NCBI GenBank assembly: GCA_001644045.1
Contig: LUUF01000085.1
Coordinates: 46,675 to 110,674, forward strand
Origin: Methylomonas methanica
GTDB taxonomy: Bacteria; Pseudomonadota; Gammaproteobacteria; Methylococcales; Methylomonadaceae
Length of the DNA stretch: 64,000 nucleotides
Reading direction: 5' to 3'
Positions 21,848-29,884 of this stretch are shown here, piece by piece. A program made the translations under genes and the position numbers. The notes beneath the pieces were generated by a model. That model was not told the DNA's origin. It made no database searches and worked only from the letters and a program-made list of their open reading frames with translations. Each line of letters starts with the position of its first letter. Within the stretch, counting starts at the first letter, position 1.

Positions 21848-22219
21848 ATGGAAAATGGTATCGTTTATTTTTTTACTCATTTGGCGGATAAATGGCAGCA
21901 CCATTTATCGATAATGGATTCGAACGACATCATTTGGCTCAGTATTGGGCTGGTGGGGCAGACGCTGTTCATGATGCGTTTTATCGTGCAGTGGATACAC
22001 AGCGAGCGCCACCAGAAAAGTATGATTCCGGTCAGTTTCTGGTATTTCAGTTTGTCGGGTGGGGTTATCGTGTTGGCTTACGGTATCCACCGAGTCGATC
22101 CGGTGATTATCCTGGGCCAATTGCCGGGTACTTTTGTGTATGCCAGAAACTTGATGCTGATTCGCCGCGAACATCGCGACGCCTTGGCGGAAATGACCGA
22201 GCAAGATATGGGGACCTAA
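21848..22219 (+). CDS. LAB_N domain small membrane protein
   Basis: A 123-residue protein with three membrane segments, matching the domain found at the N-terminus of some lipid-A-disaccharide synthases (LAB_N). Typical motifs are GLVGQTLFMMRFIVQWIHSE, the serine-rich SVxFW-like PVSFWYFSLSGG, and DPVIILGQLPGTFVYARNL. Stand-alone versions are commonly encoded beside GT2 and ArnT-like genes, as here, and are thought to help present or flip lipid-linked sugars; no biochemical role is established. An AGGAG box 9 bases before the ATG supports the start. Confidence 0.82.
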   Translation: MENGIVYFFTHLADKWQHHLSIMDSNDIIWLSIGLVGQTLFMMRFIVQWIHSERHQKSMIPVSFWYFSLSGGVIVLAYGIHRVDPVIILGQLPGTFVYARNLMLIRREHRDALAEMTEQDMGT

Positions 22220-22346
22220 ACGGCTTGGCCGCTTGGAAAAATGCGTAGCCCGTTTTTGCGCAAGGATTTTTCCGAACTATTGAAAACAGACCCGATTTTT
22301 ACCCTAAACTATGGGCCGAGCAAATGGCGTTTTGGCGAGGTGTGCG

Positions 22347-22799
22347 ATGAAGGTGTTGATTTTGATGGCGATGGTTCTGAGTTTTCACTCGGCAAGCGCG
22401 GAAGTATTTAAATGTATCGGCAAGGACGGTAAAACCGTTTATCAGGCCAAGCCTTGCCAATCCAGCGATAAAACCGTGCAGTTAGATATTCAAGCCAATG
22501 AAGCGCAAGAGGCGGCAGCCAAAGCCAGGCTGGAAGCGCTACAAAATGAACAGGAGGCCACCAAAGCAGTTAGGCAGGAAGCGGAAAGACGCGATGCGGT
22601 GCTGAAAAATCAAACCGAATCCACGAATGCGCTAAAGCAAAGCGCGATTGCGCAGCAGCAGCAAGTTGAAGCGGAGCAGCGGCAAGCGGCAGCGCTGGAA
22701 AGACAGGCACAGCAAAATAATAATCGGGTGCTGATCGTCGCACCTCCCTCCGCGTTACCCGTCATGCCGGCGCCGGTGACCACCGAAATTTTACGTTAG
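22347..22799 (+). CDS. DUF4124 periplasmic protein with coiled coil
   Basis: A 150-residue secreted protein. It starts with a signal peptide (KVLILMAMVLSFHSASA) and continues with the DUF4124 motif EVFKCIGKDGKTVYQAKPC, which has two cysteines likely to be disulfide-bonded. The middle, about residues 45-125, is rich in A, E, Q and R and predicted by eye to be a long helix or coiled coil; the end is proline rich. The start at ATG 22347 has GAGG 6 bases upstream, so the longer reading frame is not used. Function unknown. Confidence 0.8.
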   Translation: MKVLILMAMVLSFHSASAEVFKCIGKDGKTVYQAKPCQSSDKTVQLDIQANEAQEAAAKARLEALQNEQEATKAVRQEAERRDAVLKNQTESTNALKQSAIAQQQQVEAEQRQAAALERQAQQNNNRVLIVAPPSALPVMPAPVTTEILR

Positions 22800-22816
22800 C
22801 TAGCCACGGGAACATC

Positions 22817-23242
22817 ATGCTCTGGTTAAAAGCCTTACATTTGATTTTTATGGTGACCTGGTTTGCCGGTTTGTTTTATTTGCCTAGGCTATTTGTTTAT
22901 CACGCGATGAGCGACGACAGCATTAGCAACGAGCGCTTCAAAGTGATGGAGCGCAAGTTGTACTACGGCATCATGACGCCCGGCATGATTTGCACCTTCA
23001 TATTTGGCGTCTGGATGTTGGGCGATTACGCCTGGATGCTTTACTCTGGAAGCGGTTGGCTGCATCTAAAGCTGGCGCTATTGGGTCTACTGGTGGTTTA
23101 CCATCTGGTTTGCGGCAAATGGCTGCTGGATTTTAAACATGATCGCAACCGGCGTTCGCACGTGTATTTTCGCTGGATCAACGAGATTCCGGTGTTGTTT
23201 TTATTCGCGATAGTGCTGCTTGCGGTAATTAAACCGTTCTAG
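22817..23242 (+). CDS. hemJ: Protoporphyrinogen IX oxidase HemJ
   Basis: HemJ oxidises protoporphyrinogen IX in heme synthesis in bacteria lacking HemG or HemY. The 141-residue protein has four membrane helices. The first contains the conserved histidine of LKALHLIFMVTWFAGLFYLPRLFVYH, the third KLALLGLLVVYHL, and RWINEIPVLFL is the family end motif. It ends on the sequence CTAG, which also supplies the stop of murU on the other strand, so the two converging genes overlap by three bases. Confidence 0.9.
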   Translation: MLWLKALHLIFMVTWFAGLFYLPRLFVYHAMSDDSISNERFKVMERKLYYGIMTPGMICTFIFGVWMLGDYAWMLYSGSGWLHLKLALLGLLVVYHLVCGKWLLDFKHDRNRRSHVYFRWINEIPVLFLFAIVLLAVIKPF

Positions 23243-23946
23243 TTAGTCACATCTTCCTTATGCCTGCTCGTTTCGCGGGCATGGTGGTTGCCCAGTTCAG
23301 CCAAGGTCCGTAGGCGTTCAGGCGTGCCTATGTCCATCCACAGGCCGGAAAATTTCTCGCCGCTAATCCTTTGAAGTTGCATCCCACGATTCAAAACCGG
23401 CTTTAGTTTTAACGGGGTCGCCGGGATGTTTTCGAATAGCTTGGGGTGATAAACGCCGATACCGCTGAAAGTCAATTTATCCGAGCCTTGTTCCGACAAT
23501 AAACCACTGGTGTTCAGCGAAAAATCGCCTTCCGGATGATGCGACGGATTATTTATCATCACCAAATGAGCTAGGTCGATGGCTTTAGCCCGCAAGTTGG
23601 CTAAGGGATAATCGCAAACAATATCGGCGTTGAGTACCAGAAACGGCTTATCGCCCAGCAAAGGCAAAGCCTTGACAATGCCGCCGGCGGTTTCCAGTGC
23701 GGTGTCGCCTTCATCGGAATACGCAATCGATACGTTCCAGCGTTCGCCGTTTCCACAATAATCTTTAATCTGATTGCCTAAATGGGCGATATTGATGACG
23801 ATTTCGCTAAAACCGGCGGCGGCCAGATTTTCTAGTGCGTATTCTATCAGTGTCTTCCCAGCTGCTTTCAGCAAGGGTTTGGGGGTGTGGTCGGTCAAAG
23901 GCCGCATTCTTTCGCCACGTCCGGCGGCTAAAATCATCGCTTTCAT
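23239..23946 (-). CDS. murU: N-acetylmuramate alpha-1-phosphate uridylyltransferase
   Basis: MurU makes UDP-MurNAc from MurNAc 1-phosphate in the recycling route that bypasses MurA and fosfomycin. The nucleotidyltransferase signature MKAMILAAGRGERMRPLTD is at the N-terminus, followed by TPKPLL, the metal-site motif VLNADIVCDYPL, and WMDIGTPERL at the end. The start, ATG 23946, overlaps the amgK stop as ATGA and gives 235 residues; the reading frame continues upstream inside amgK without meaning. Pairing with amgK settles the function over generic sugar nucleotidyltransferases. Confidence 0.92.
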   Translation of the reverse strand: MKAMILAAGRGERMRPLTDHTPKPLLKAAGKTLIEYALENLAAAGFSEIVINIAHLGNQIKDYCGNGERWNVSIAYSDEGDTALETAGGIVKALPLLGDKPFLVLNADIVCDYPLANLRAKAIDLAHLVMINNPSHHPEGDFSLNTSGLLSEQGSDKLTFSGIGVYHPKLFENIPATPLKLKPVLNRGMQLQRISGEKFSGLWMDIGTPERLRTLAELGNHHARETSRHKEDVTN

Positions 23947-24944
23947 ACGGATACTCGGTAAACCGGCAGGACTTGTTCGTGCAGAAACTGCCGCATCTCG
24001 GCGAACTCCGGATAGTCGTCGCAAACCTCGGAGATGTAAGCTAAGGTACGCGGGATGTCGGCCAGGTAATTGGATTTGCCGTCGCGCAGATGCAGCCTGG
24101 CGAAAATGCCGACTGCTTTTAGATGGCGTTGCATGCCCATCAAGTCGAACCAGCGTTTGAATTGATCGAAATCGGCTTGAATCAGTCCGGCCGTGCAAAG
24201 GCGTTGGTGATAATCTTTAGCCCAGTCGGTGACTCGCTGTTCCGGCCAGGCGATGTAACAGTCGCGCAGCAGTGAAACCAAATCGTAGCTGATAGGGCCT
24301 ATCACCGCATCTTGAAAGTCGATAATGCCCGGTGAGTCGTGTTTCAGAAGCATCAGGTTTCGGGAATGGTAGTCGCGGTGCACACAGACTTGCGGCTGTT
24401 CAAGCGCCGAATCGATCAGAATCCTGTTGAGGTTTGTCGCGACTGTAGCGGGAATCGTAATGTCCAGCAGTTTTTCCAAAAACCATTCGTAAAAAATACC
24501 CAGTTCTCTTAGCAGAAGGGGGCTGTCGTAAGCAGGCAGGCCGCAATTGGCTGTGTTGACGCCGCTCTGTAGCTTTAGCAAGCTGTCCAAGGCTAGGCGA
24601 TACAGTGCGTCGGCGTTATCCGTTTGCAGGCGGTCCAGGTAACTGGTCGAGCCTAAATCCTCCAGCAGCAGAAAGCCTTGCCGGCAATTTTGGGAAAAGA
24701 TATTTGGTACGTGGATGTCGGTAGGCTTTAACAACCCGGCGATTCGCACGAACTGCTCGGTATTTTCCTTGTCCGGCGGCGCATCCATCGCAATATGGCA
24801 GCCGTCGCGGTGTTCGACTCTAAAATACCGTCTGAAACTGGCATCGCTGGAAGCCGGGGAAATTTGTTGAATATCAAGTGCGAGGTCGTTATTTAGCCAA
24901 TCGACAAGCTCCGCCAAGCGGCGGTCCGAGCTGGAAACGTACAT
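23943..24944 (-). CDS. amgK: Anomeric MurNAc/GlcNAc kinase
   Basis: AmgK phosphorylates the anomeric hydroxyl of recovered N-acetylmuramate or N-acetylglucosamine. It belongs to the aminoglycoside phosphotransferase fold: catalytic loop VCVHRDYHSRNLMLL and the metal-binding GIIDFQDAVIGP. Its 333 residues match the Pseudomonas enzyme. It overlaps murU by four bases and is divergent from lptD, the same order as in Pseudomonas putida, where the amgK-murU route was defined. Confidence 0.93.
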   Translation of the reverse strand: MYVSSSDRRLAELVDWLNNDLALDIQQISPASSDASFRRYFRVEHRDGCHIAMDAPPDKENTEQFVRIAGLLKPTDIHVPNIFSQNCRQGFLLLEDLGSTSYLDRLQTDNADALYRLALDSLLKLQSGVNTANCGLPAYDSPLLLRELGIFYEWFLEKLLDITIPATVATNLNRILIDSALEQPQVCVHRDYHSRNLMLLKHDSPGIIDFQDAVIGPISYDLVSLLRDCYIAWPEQRVTDWAKDYHQRLCTAGLIQADFDQFKRWFDLMGMQRHLKAVGIFARLHLRDGKSNYLADIPRTLAYISEVCDDYPEFAEMRQFLHEQVLPVYRVSV

Positions 24945-25039
24945 TTTTGTTAATTGCGGGTCAACCTAAGGTAAAATGCCGGGAAGCATTTTATTCGATT
25001 TCCATTCCGCTAAGTCAATTTAGCTGCATTCGCCAAGAC

Positions 25040-27868
25040 ATGAATTATCGGTTTTATACAATTTCTTCAGCATTATTGATTTTTACGGGCGCCGCCTCTG
25101 CTGCCAATAATGCGGCGTGGAATTGTGAACAAAACAAAAACGGCGAATGGACCTGTCTGAATCAAACGCCGGCAGGTAATGAGCCCGCGCAGCCGCAAGT
25201 CATTAAAGCTACCCCAACTGTCGAAGCAAAGCCCAAACCACCGGAAACCATCGCTCAGCCGCCGGCTATCCTACCCGTTACGCCCGCGCCGGTGCAACAA
25301 GCCGTGAAGCCGGTGCAAGAACCGGAAAAAGTCAACGTAATCGAGAAAGTGGTTGAGAAAGCTGCCGTCGAGCCGCAAAAACTGCGGGTTAAAGTCACAG
25401 AAAATCAAAAACCGGTGCTGGAAAAAGTCGAGCCCAAGACTGCGACGGCCGATGCCTCTTCCGGCAAAGTCCCTGGTTGGACTTGTAAAACCGGTGACGA
25501 TAAGAGCGGTTGGAATTGTAATTTGGTGGGCGCGGATCCGAAGGGCGAAGCGCATGTGGTGGCCGATGGCGGTAGCAGTGAGGCGGCCAGTTCGTCATGG
25601 TTGACGCCTACCTTTGATCGTAGACAAGAACGGGACTTTCAAACGCTGCGTGCCGAATTCGATAGGGATCCGTGGCAGAGCTGCGAAGTATGGGGCGGCA
25701 AGAAACGCAAGATCAAGGCCACCTCCGCCGAAGTCCGCGATGCGGCTAGCACCGATATCAACGCCGATTTTTCGGAAGTGTTCGACGGCGAAGTGCTTAA
25801 CTTTGCCGGTAACGTGGATATGGTGCGCGCCGATCAGCATTTGATCGCGGACAAGGCCAGTTACGATACGGTCGCCGAAACCTTGGACGCGCAAGGTAGC
25901 GTGTTATATAGCGAAGATCAGTTAGCGTTCTCCAGCGAAACTGCATCCTTGAGTCTTGGTAAAGACGAAGCGCGTTTGCGGAAGGCGCAATTTATCGTCG
26001 CGGAGGCGCCGTTTCGCGGCAATGCCGACGTGGTCTATCGCGAGAGTAAAGGTTTGTCGCGTTATAACGATGCCGCTTTCACCAGTTGCGCGCCGGGTAA
26101 TCAAGATTGGATCGTGCATGCTTCGCGGATGAAGATTAACCGGGACAGCGGGCAAGGTTCGGCGAAAAACGCCTGGCTGGAGTTTAAAGGCGTTCCGGTG
26201 CTGTACACACCGTATATTTCGTTCCCTACCGACAATCGTCGCTTGTCGGGCTTGTTGGCGCCAACCTGGGGTAACACCCAGCGGAACGGTTTCGACTTTT
26301 CCGTCCCATTTTATTGGAATATTGCCCCCAACTTCGACGACATCGTTACGCCACGTTATATGACCAAGCGTGGCGAGCAATTGCGCAATAAGTTCCGCTA
26401 TCTAACCGATATGTCCAGAGGTACGTTTGCCGCGGAATATATGCCCAACGATCAATTGGTCAACAAGGCCCGTTACTCTGCGAGTTGGAAAGATCAAACC
26501 AGCTTGTTGCCGGGTTTAAGTTCCTTGCTGGATTTGAACTATGTGTCGGACAAAACTTATTTCAACGATTTGAACAATGCCTTAGGGTTCCAAAATACCA
26601 GCTATCTGCCCAGCACCGCATTGCTGAGTTACGGTGGCGCTGTTGCCGGTACCGGTGTAGGTCTGTCTGTTGGCGCATACCATTATCAATCGGTGGATAA
26701 AACCATTCCCGATGCCGCCATGCCTTACGATATGCTGCCTCGCGTCAATTTCAACGTGGCCCGGGCGTTTGAAGGCTTGCCTGTCACGCTGGCGATGACT
26801 AACGAATTTACCCATTTTTACCACACCGATTTGGTCAACGGTCAGCGCGTTAATATCGCGCCGTCGCTCAGCTTGCCATTGGAAAGTAGCGCGGGTTACT
26901 TCATTCCCAGAATCACCGGTCAATACACGCAGTATCAATTAAGCAACCAAACTCTAGCCGGTCAACCCAGCAGTATCAGTCGTACTTTGCCGATTTTTTC
27001 GGTTAGCAGCGGCATGAATTTCGAAAAAGACCTTAACTTCGGTAGTTCGCAGTATCTGCATACTTTAGAGCCGCAGGCTTTTTACCTGTATATCCCGCGC
27101 AAGGATCAAAGCAATATTCCGGTTTTCGATACCGCTTTGTACGATACCAACTTTTACAGCTTATTCAGGGAAAACCGTTTCGCTGGCGGGGATAGGGTTC
27201 AGGATGCCAATCAGGTCACCCTGGCAGCCGTTTCGCGGTTTATCGATTCCAATACCGGTTTGGAACCTTTAAAAGTCAGTCTGGGACAGATTATGTATTT
27301 CCAGGACAGAACGGTGACGATGCCAGGTCAGCCTATCGAAACCAGTAATACTTCCAACTTCGTCGGTGAACTGAGCGGCCAATTCAGTAAACATTGGTCG
27401 TATATGACCGGTACCCAGTGGGATCCGGAAGCTAACGGCTTCGCGCGCGGCCAGGTAGCATTAAAATACAATATGCAACCTAACCAGATTGTTAACCTTG
27501 GCTATCGTTACCGCCGTAATCCTCTGGATAGTTTGCAAACCATTTCCCAAACCGATGTATCGTTCCGTTTACCTTTATTCGGCGAATGGTACGGCTTCGG
27601 ACGTTGGCAATATTCTTTGAATTTCGACAAAACCACGGAAAGTTTCATTGGCGTGGAGCGGGAAAACTGTTGCTGGCGCTTTCGGATCCTGGGGAGGCGC
27701 TTTATCAACGGTGCCAATACCGTCGCCTTTATCGATCCGAGTACCAAGCCGGAAACCGCTTTTTTCGTGCAGTTGGAGTTGAAAGGTCTATCCAGCTTCG
27801 GCGACAACGTCGATACTTTCCTGCAAACCAACCTGAAAGGCTACCGCAAAGCCAGCTATTTTGAGTAA
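25040..27868 (+). CDS. lptD: LPS assembly outer-membrane protein LptD
   Basis: LptD with LptE inserts lipopolysaccharide in the outer leaflet. The 942-residue protein has a signal peptide (to about A21), a proline- and glutamate-rich spacer, an OstA/LptA-like jellyroll near residues 245-345, then a large beta-barrel ending in KASYFE. A CC pair in RENCCWRF corresponds to the C-terminal cysteines of the essential disulfides; N-terminal partners may be C29, C39, C149, C160 and the cysteine of WQSCEVW. The N-terminus repeats a WxC...WxC element twice (W27-C39 and W147-C160), separated by about 110 residues. The start is ATG 25040; the open frame begins earlier, inside amgK. Confidence 0.95.
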   Translation: MNYRFYTISSALLIFTGAASAANNAAWNCEQNKNGEWTCLNQTPAGNEPAQPQVIKATPTVEAKPKPPETIAQPPAILPVTPAPVQQAVKPVQEPEKVNVIEKVVEKAAVEPQKLRVKVTENQKPVLEKVEPKTATADASSGKVPGWTCKTGDDKSGWNCNLVGADPKGEAHVVADGGSSEAASSSWLTPTFDRRQERDFQTLRAEFDRDPWQSCEVWGGKKRKIKATSAEVRDAASTDINADFSEVFDGEVLNFAGNVDMVRADQHLIADKASYDTVAETLDAQGSVLYSEDQLAFSSETASLSLGKDEARLRKAQFIVAEAPFRGNADVVYRESKGLSRYNDAAFTSCAPGNQDWIVHASRMKINRDSGQGSAKNAWLEFKGVPVLYTPYISFPTDNRRLSGLLAPTWGNTQRNGFDFSVPFYWNIAPNFDDIVTPRYMTKRGEQLRNKFRYLTDMSRGTFAAEYMPNDQLVNKARYSASWKDQTSLLPGLSSLLDLNYVSDKTYFNDLNNALGFQNTSYLPSTALLSYGGAVAGTGVGLSVGAYHYQSVDKTIPDAAMPYDMLPRVNFNVARAFEGLPVTLAMTNEFTHFYHTDLVNGQRVNIAPSLSLPLESSAGYFIPRITGQYTQYQLSNQTLAGQPSSISRTLPIFSVSSGMNFEKDLNFGSSQYLHTLEPQAFYLYIPRKDQSNIPVFDTALYDTNFYSLFRENRFAGGDRVQDANQVTLAAVSRFIDSNTGLEPLKVSLGQIMYFQDRTVTMPGQPIETSNTSNFVGELSGQFSKHWSYMTGTQWDPEANGFARGQVALKYNMQPNQIVNLGYRYRRNPLDSLQTISQTDVSFRLPLFGEWYGFGRWQYSLNFDKTTESFIGVERENCCWRFRILGRRFINGANTVAFIDPSTKPETAFFVQLELKGLSSFGDNVDTFLQTNLKGYRKASYFE

Positions 27869-27875
27869 GCAACGC

Positions 27876-29162
27876 ATGATAAAAAAATGGTTAGTGAGTT
27901 TCTGTTTTCTACTGAGCGCTTATATCGGTCCGGGTCAGGCACAAGTATTGGACAGGATAGTGGCGGTGGTCGAAGAAGATGTGATTCTGGAGCGCGAACT
28001 GAATAACGAAGTCGCGGCGATCACCAATAAATTGAGCAGTAACAATGTGATGATCCCGCCCGAATTTGTCTTGCGGAAACAGGTGTTGGAACGCATGGTG
28101 GTCGACAAGTTGCAACGGCAGTTAGCGGCTAAATCGGGCGTACAGGTCAGCGATGAAATGCTCAGCGCTTCGGTCGCCGATATTGCCAGCCGCAATGGCT
28201 TGTCGGTGGAGAGTTTTCGTAACGAATTGTCCAAGCAAGGCATGGAATACAAAGCTTTCGAGGATAATCTGCGCAACGAAATTATCATCAACCAGTTACG
28301 TGGGCGGGAGATCGGTTCCAGGGTTAAGGTCACCGACGCTGAAGTGCTGCATTACATGGAAACCCAAAGCAAAGCCGGCCAGAGTAACTCCCAATATCAT
28401 TTAGGGCATATTCTGATCGCGGTGTCGGAAGCGGCTTCGGCCACAGCGATTCAAAAGGCCAAGGACAAAGCCGATCAAGTTATCGCCGATTTACGCGGCG
28501 GCAAGGATTTCAAACAAGTCGCGGTTAGTGTCTCCGACGACGATAATGCCTTGAAGGGCGGCGACTTGGGTTGGCGCAGCATCGGGCAGATTCCGTCCCT
28601 GTTCTCGGAAATTGTTACGACGATGAATCAGGGTGATGTATCCGAAGCGATTCGCTCTCCTAGCGGTTTTCATATCATCAAGATGCTGGAAACCGAGGGC
28701 GCTGGTCAGCATATCGTTACCAAAACCAAAGTTCGCCACATTCTGATCAAGACCAATGAATTAGTGGACGATGCGGAAGCGCAAAAGCGTTTGCTGGCGC
28801 TCAGAGAGCGGATTAACGACGGCGACGACTTTGCCAACCTGGCGCGCGCGCATTCCGACGACAAAGGTTCCGCGATTAACGGTGGTTCGCTGGATTGGGT
28901 GGGTCCTGGGGCCTTGGTACCGCCTTTCGAGGAAGCGATGAACAAACTGGCGATCAACGAGATTAGCCAGCCGGTGCAAACCCAGTTCGGTTGGCACATG
29001 ATCCAGGTGTTGGGCCGCGAAAACCAGGATAACAGCGAGCAATTCAAAAAAGACAAGATTCGCGAGGAAATCCGCAAGCGTAAAATCGAGGAAGAAACCG
29101 AATTATGGTTGCGGCGTTTACGCGACGAGGCGTTCGTGGAAATCGATCTGGACAGACTGTAA
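27876..29162 (+). CDS. surA: Periplasmic chaperone and prolyl isomerase SurA
   Basis: SurA chaperones outer-membrane proteins, LptD among them, across the periplasm. The 428-residue protein has a signal peptide ending near GPGQA, the SurA N-terminal chaperone domain (DRIVAVVEEDVILERELN), two parvulin domains (QYHLGHILIAV and VRHILIKTNELV mark their starts) and a C-terminal helix. ATG 27876 is used; a TTG at 27861 would overlap the lptD stop. The lptD-surA order is conserved in gammaproteobacteria, where pdxA-ksgA usually follows; here they are absent and a DbpA-domain gene follows instead. Confidence 0.95.
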   Translation: MIKKWLVSFCFLLSAYIGPGQAQVLDRIVAVVEEDVILERELNNEVAAITNKLSSNNVMIPPEFVLRKQVLERMVVDKLQRQLAAKSGVQVSDEMLSASVADIASRNGLSVESFRNELSKQGMEYKAFEDNLRNEIIINQLRGREIGSRVKVTDAEVLHYMETQSKAGQSNSQYHLGHILIAVSEAASATAIQKAKDKADQVIADLRGGKDFKQVAVSVSDDDNALKGGDLGWRSIGQIPSLFSEIVTTMNQGDVSEAIRSPSGFHIIKMLETEGAGQHIVTKTKVRHILIKTNELVDDAEAQKRLLALRERINDGDDFANLARAHSDDKGSAINGGSLDWVGPGALVPPFEEAMNKLAINEISQPVQTQFGWHMIQVLGRENQDNSEQFKKDKIREEIRKRKIEEETELWLRRLRDEAFVEIDLDRL

Positions 29163-29168
29163 GGGAAT

Positions 29169-29702
29169 ATGAACGCTTTCTCAGTCGAAAGTCGTAAGGA
29201 AGACAAGTTTAAAAGACGCTTGCAGCGTATCGTTGTCGAGGAAGATCTGGCAATGCAGCGCGACTTGATCCAACGCGCCGCCGCCGAGCTGGATATAGAT
29301 CTGCTTACTTGCGCCGCGGCCTTGGTTTATCTGAGTCAACCAAACTTGTATCCCGCACATAAACAACAGCCCAAGTTGTTGGTCTCCCTGCCGCAGAGTC
29401 GTGGTTCGCATCCGGGTTTCAAAATGGTGCGCTATCGCTTGGCCGTCGGTAGTCAACATCAGGTTAGCCGCGACGATATTCAATCAGTGTTGGTCGAAGA
29501 GTCCGGTGTGGATAAAAAGCGCATCGGACGGATCGACATTCGCGATACGCATACGCTGGTGGAGTTGCCGGATGGGATGCCGGCGGATATTTTTCAATTG
29601 TTGACGGAAGCGGCGATAGGGCCGCATCGGCTCAATATCAAACGCGTCAAGCCCAATAAGTTTAGGCAAACGGCGCGCATAGTCCAAGAAGAAGAGAGCT
29701 GA
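29169..29702 (+). CDS. Stand-alone DbpA-type RNA-binding domain protein
   Basis: A 177-residue soluble protein with no helicase core. The C-terminal half, about residues 78-165, matches the DbpA/CsdA RNA-binding domain of DEAD-box helicases: VRYRLAVGSQHQVSRDD, then GVDKKRIGRIDIRDTHTLVELPDGMP, then HRLNIKRVKP. The N-terminal half is helical and resembles the linker that precedes this domain in CsdA/DeaD (DLIQRAAAELDIDLLTCAAALVYL). There is no Walker A or DEAD motif, so it cannot unwind RNA alone. It begins 6 bases after surA and is probably in the lptD-surA transcript. It may be an RNA chaperone or rRNA-binding factor; that is inference. Confidence 0.75.
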   Translation: MNAFSVESRKEDKFKRRLQRIVVEEDLAMQRDLIQRAAAELDIDLLTCAAALVYLSQPNLYPAHKQQPKLLVSLPQSRGSHPGFKMVRYRLAVGSQHQVSRDDIQSVLVEESGVDKKRIGRIDIRDTHTLVELPDGMPADIFQLLTEAAIGPHRLNIKRVKPNKFRQTARIVQEEES

Positions 29703-29884
29703 TAGCTCGGATAGCGCTGTTCTATTGGCTGTTGCTACGCCTGCCTCGCCTGGATTCCGATAGATCAATCCGCGGATACTATTTCGTATCGCCATTAAAA
29801 GGGAATTATTCCTATAGGTATTGAGGGAAACGGAACTTAAAATCGTCGCTATCCGATACAAGTTTCCGATAACCAGACCTAGCC

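Noticed and set aside
29703..29884. Cobalamin or other riboswitch before the TonB receptor
   Set aside because: No B12-box-like or other known conserved element is visible; only short, weak hairpins.
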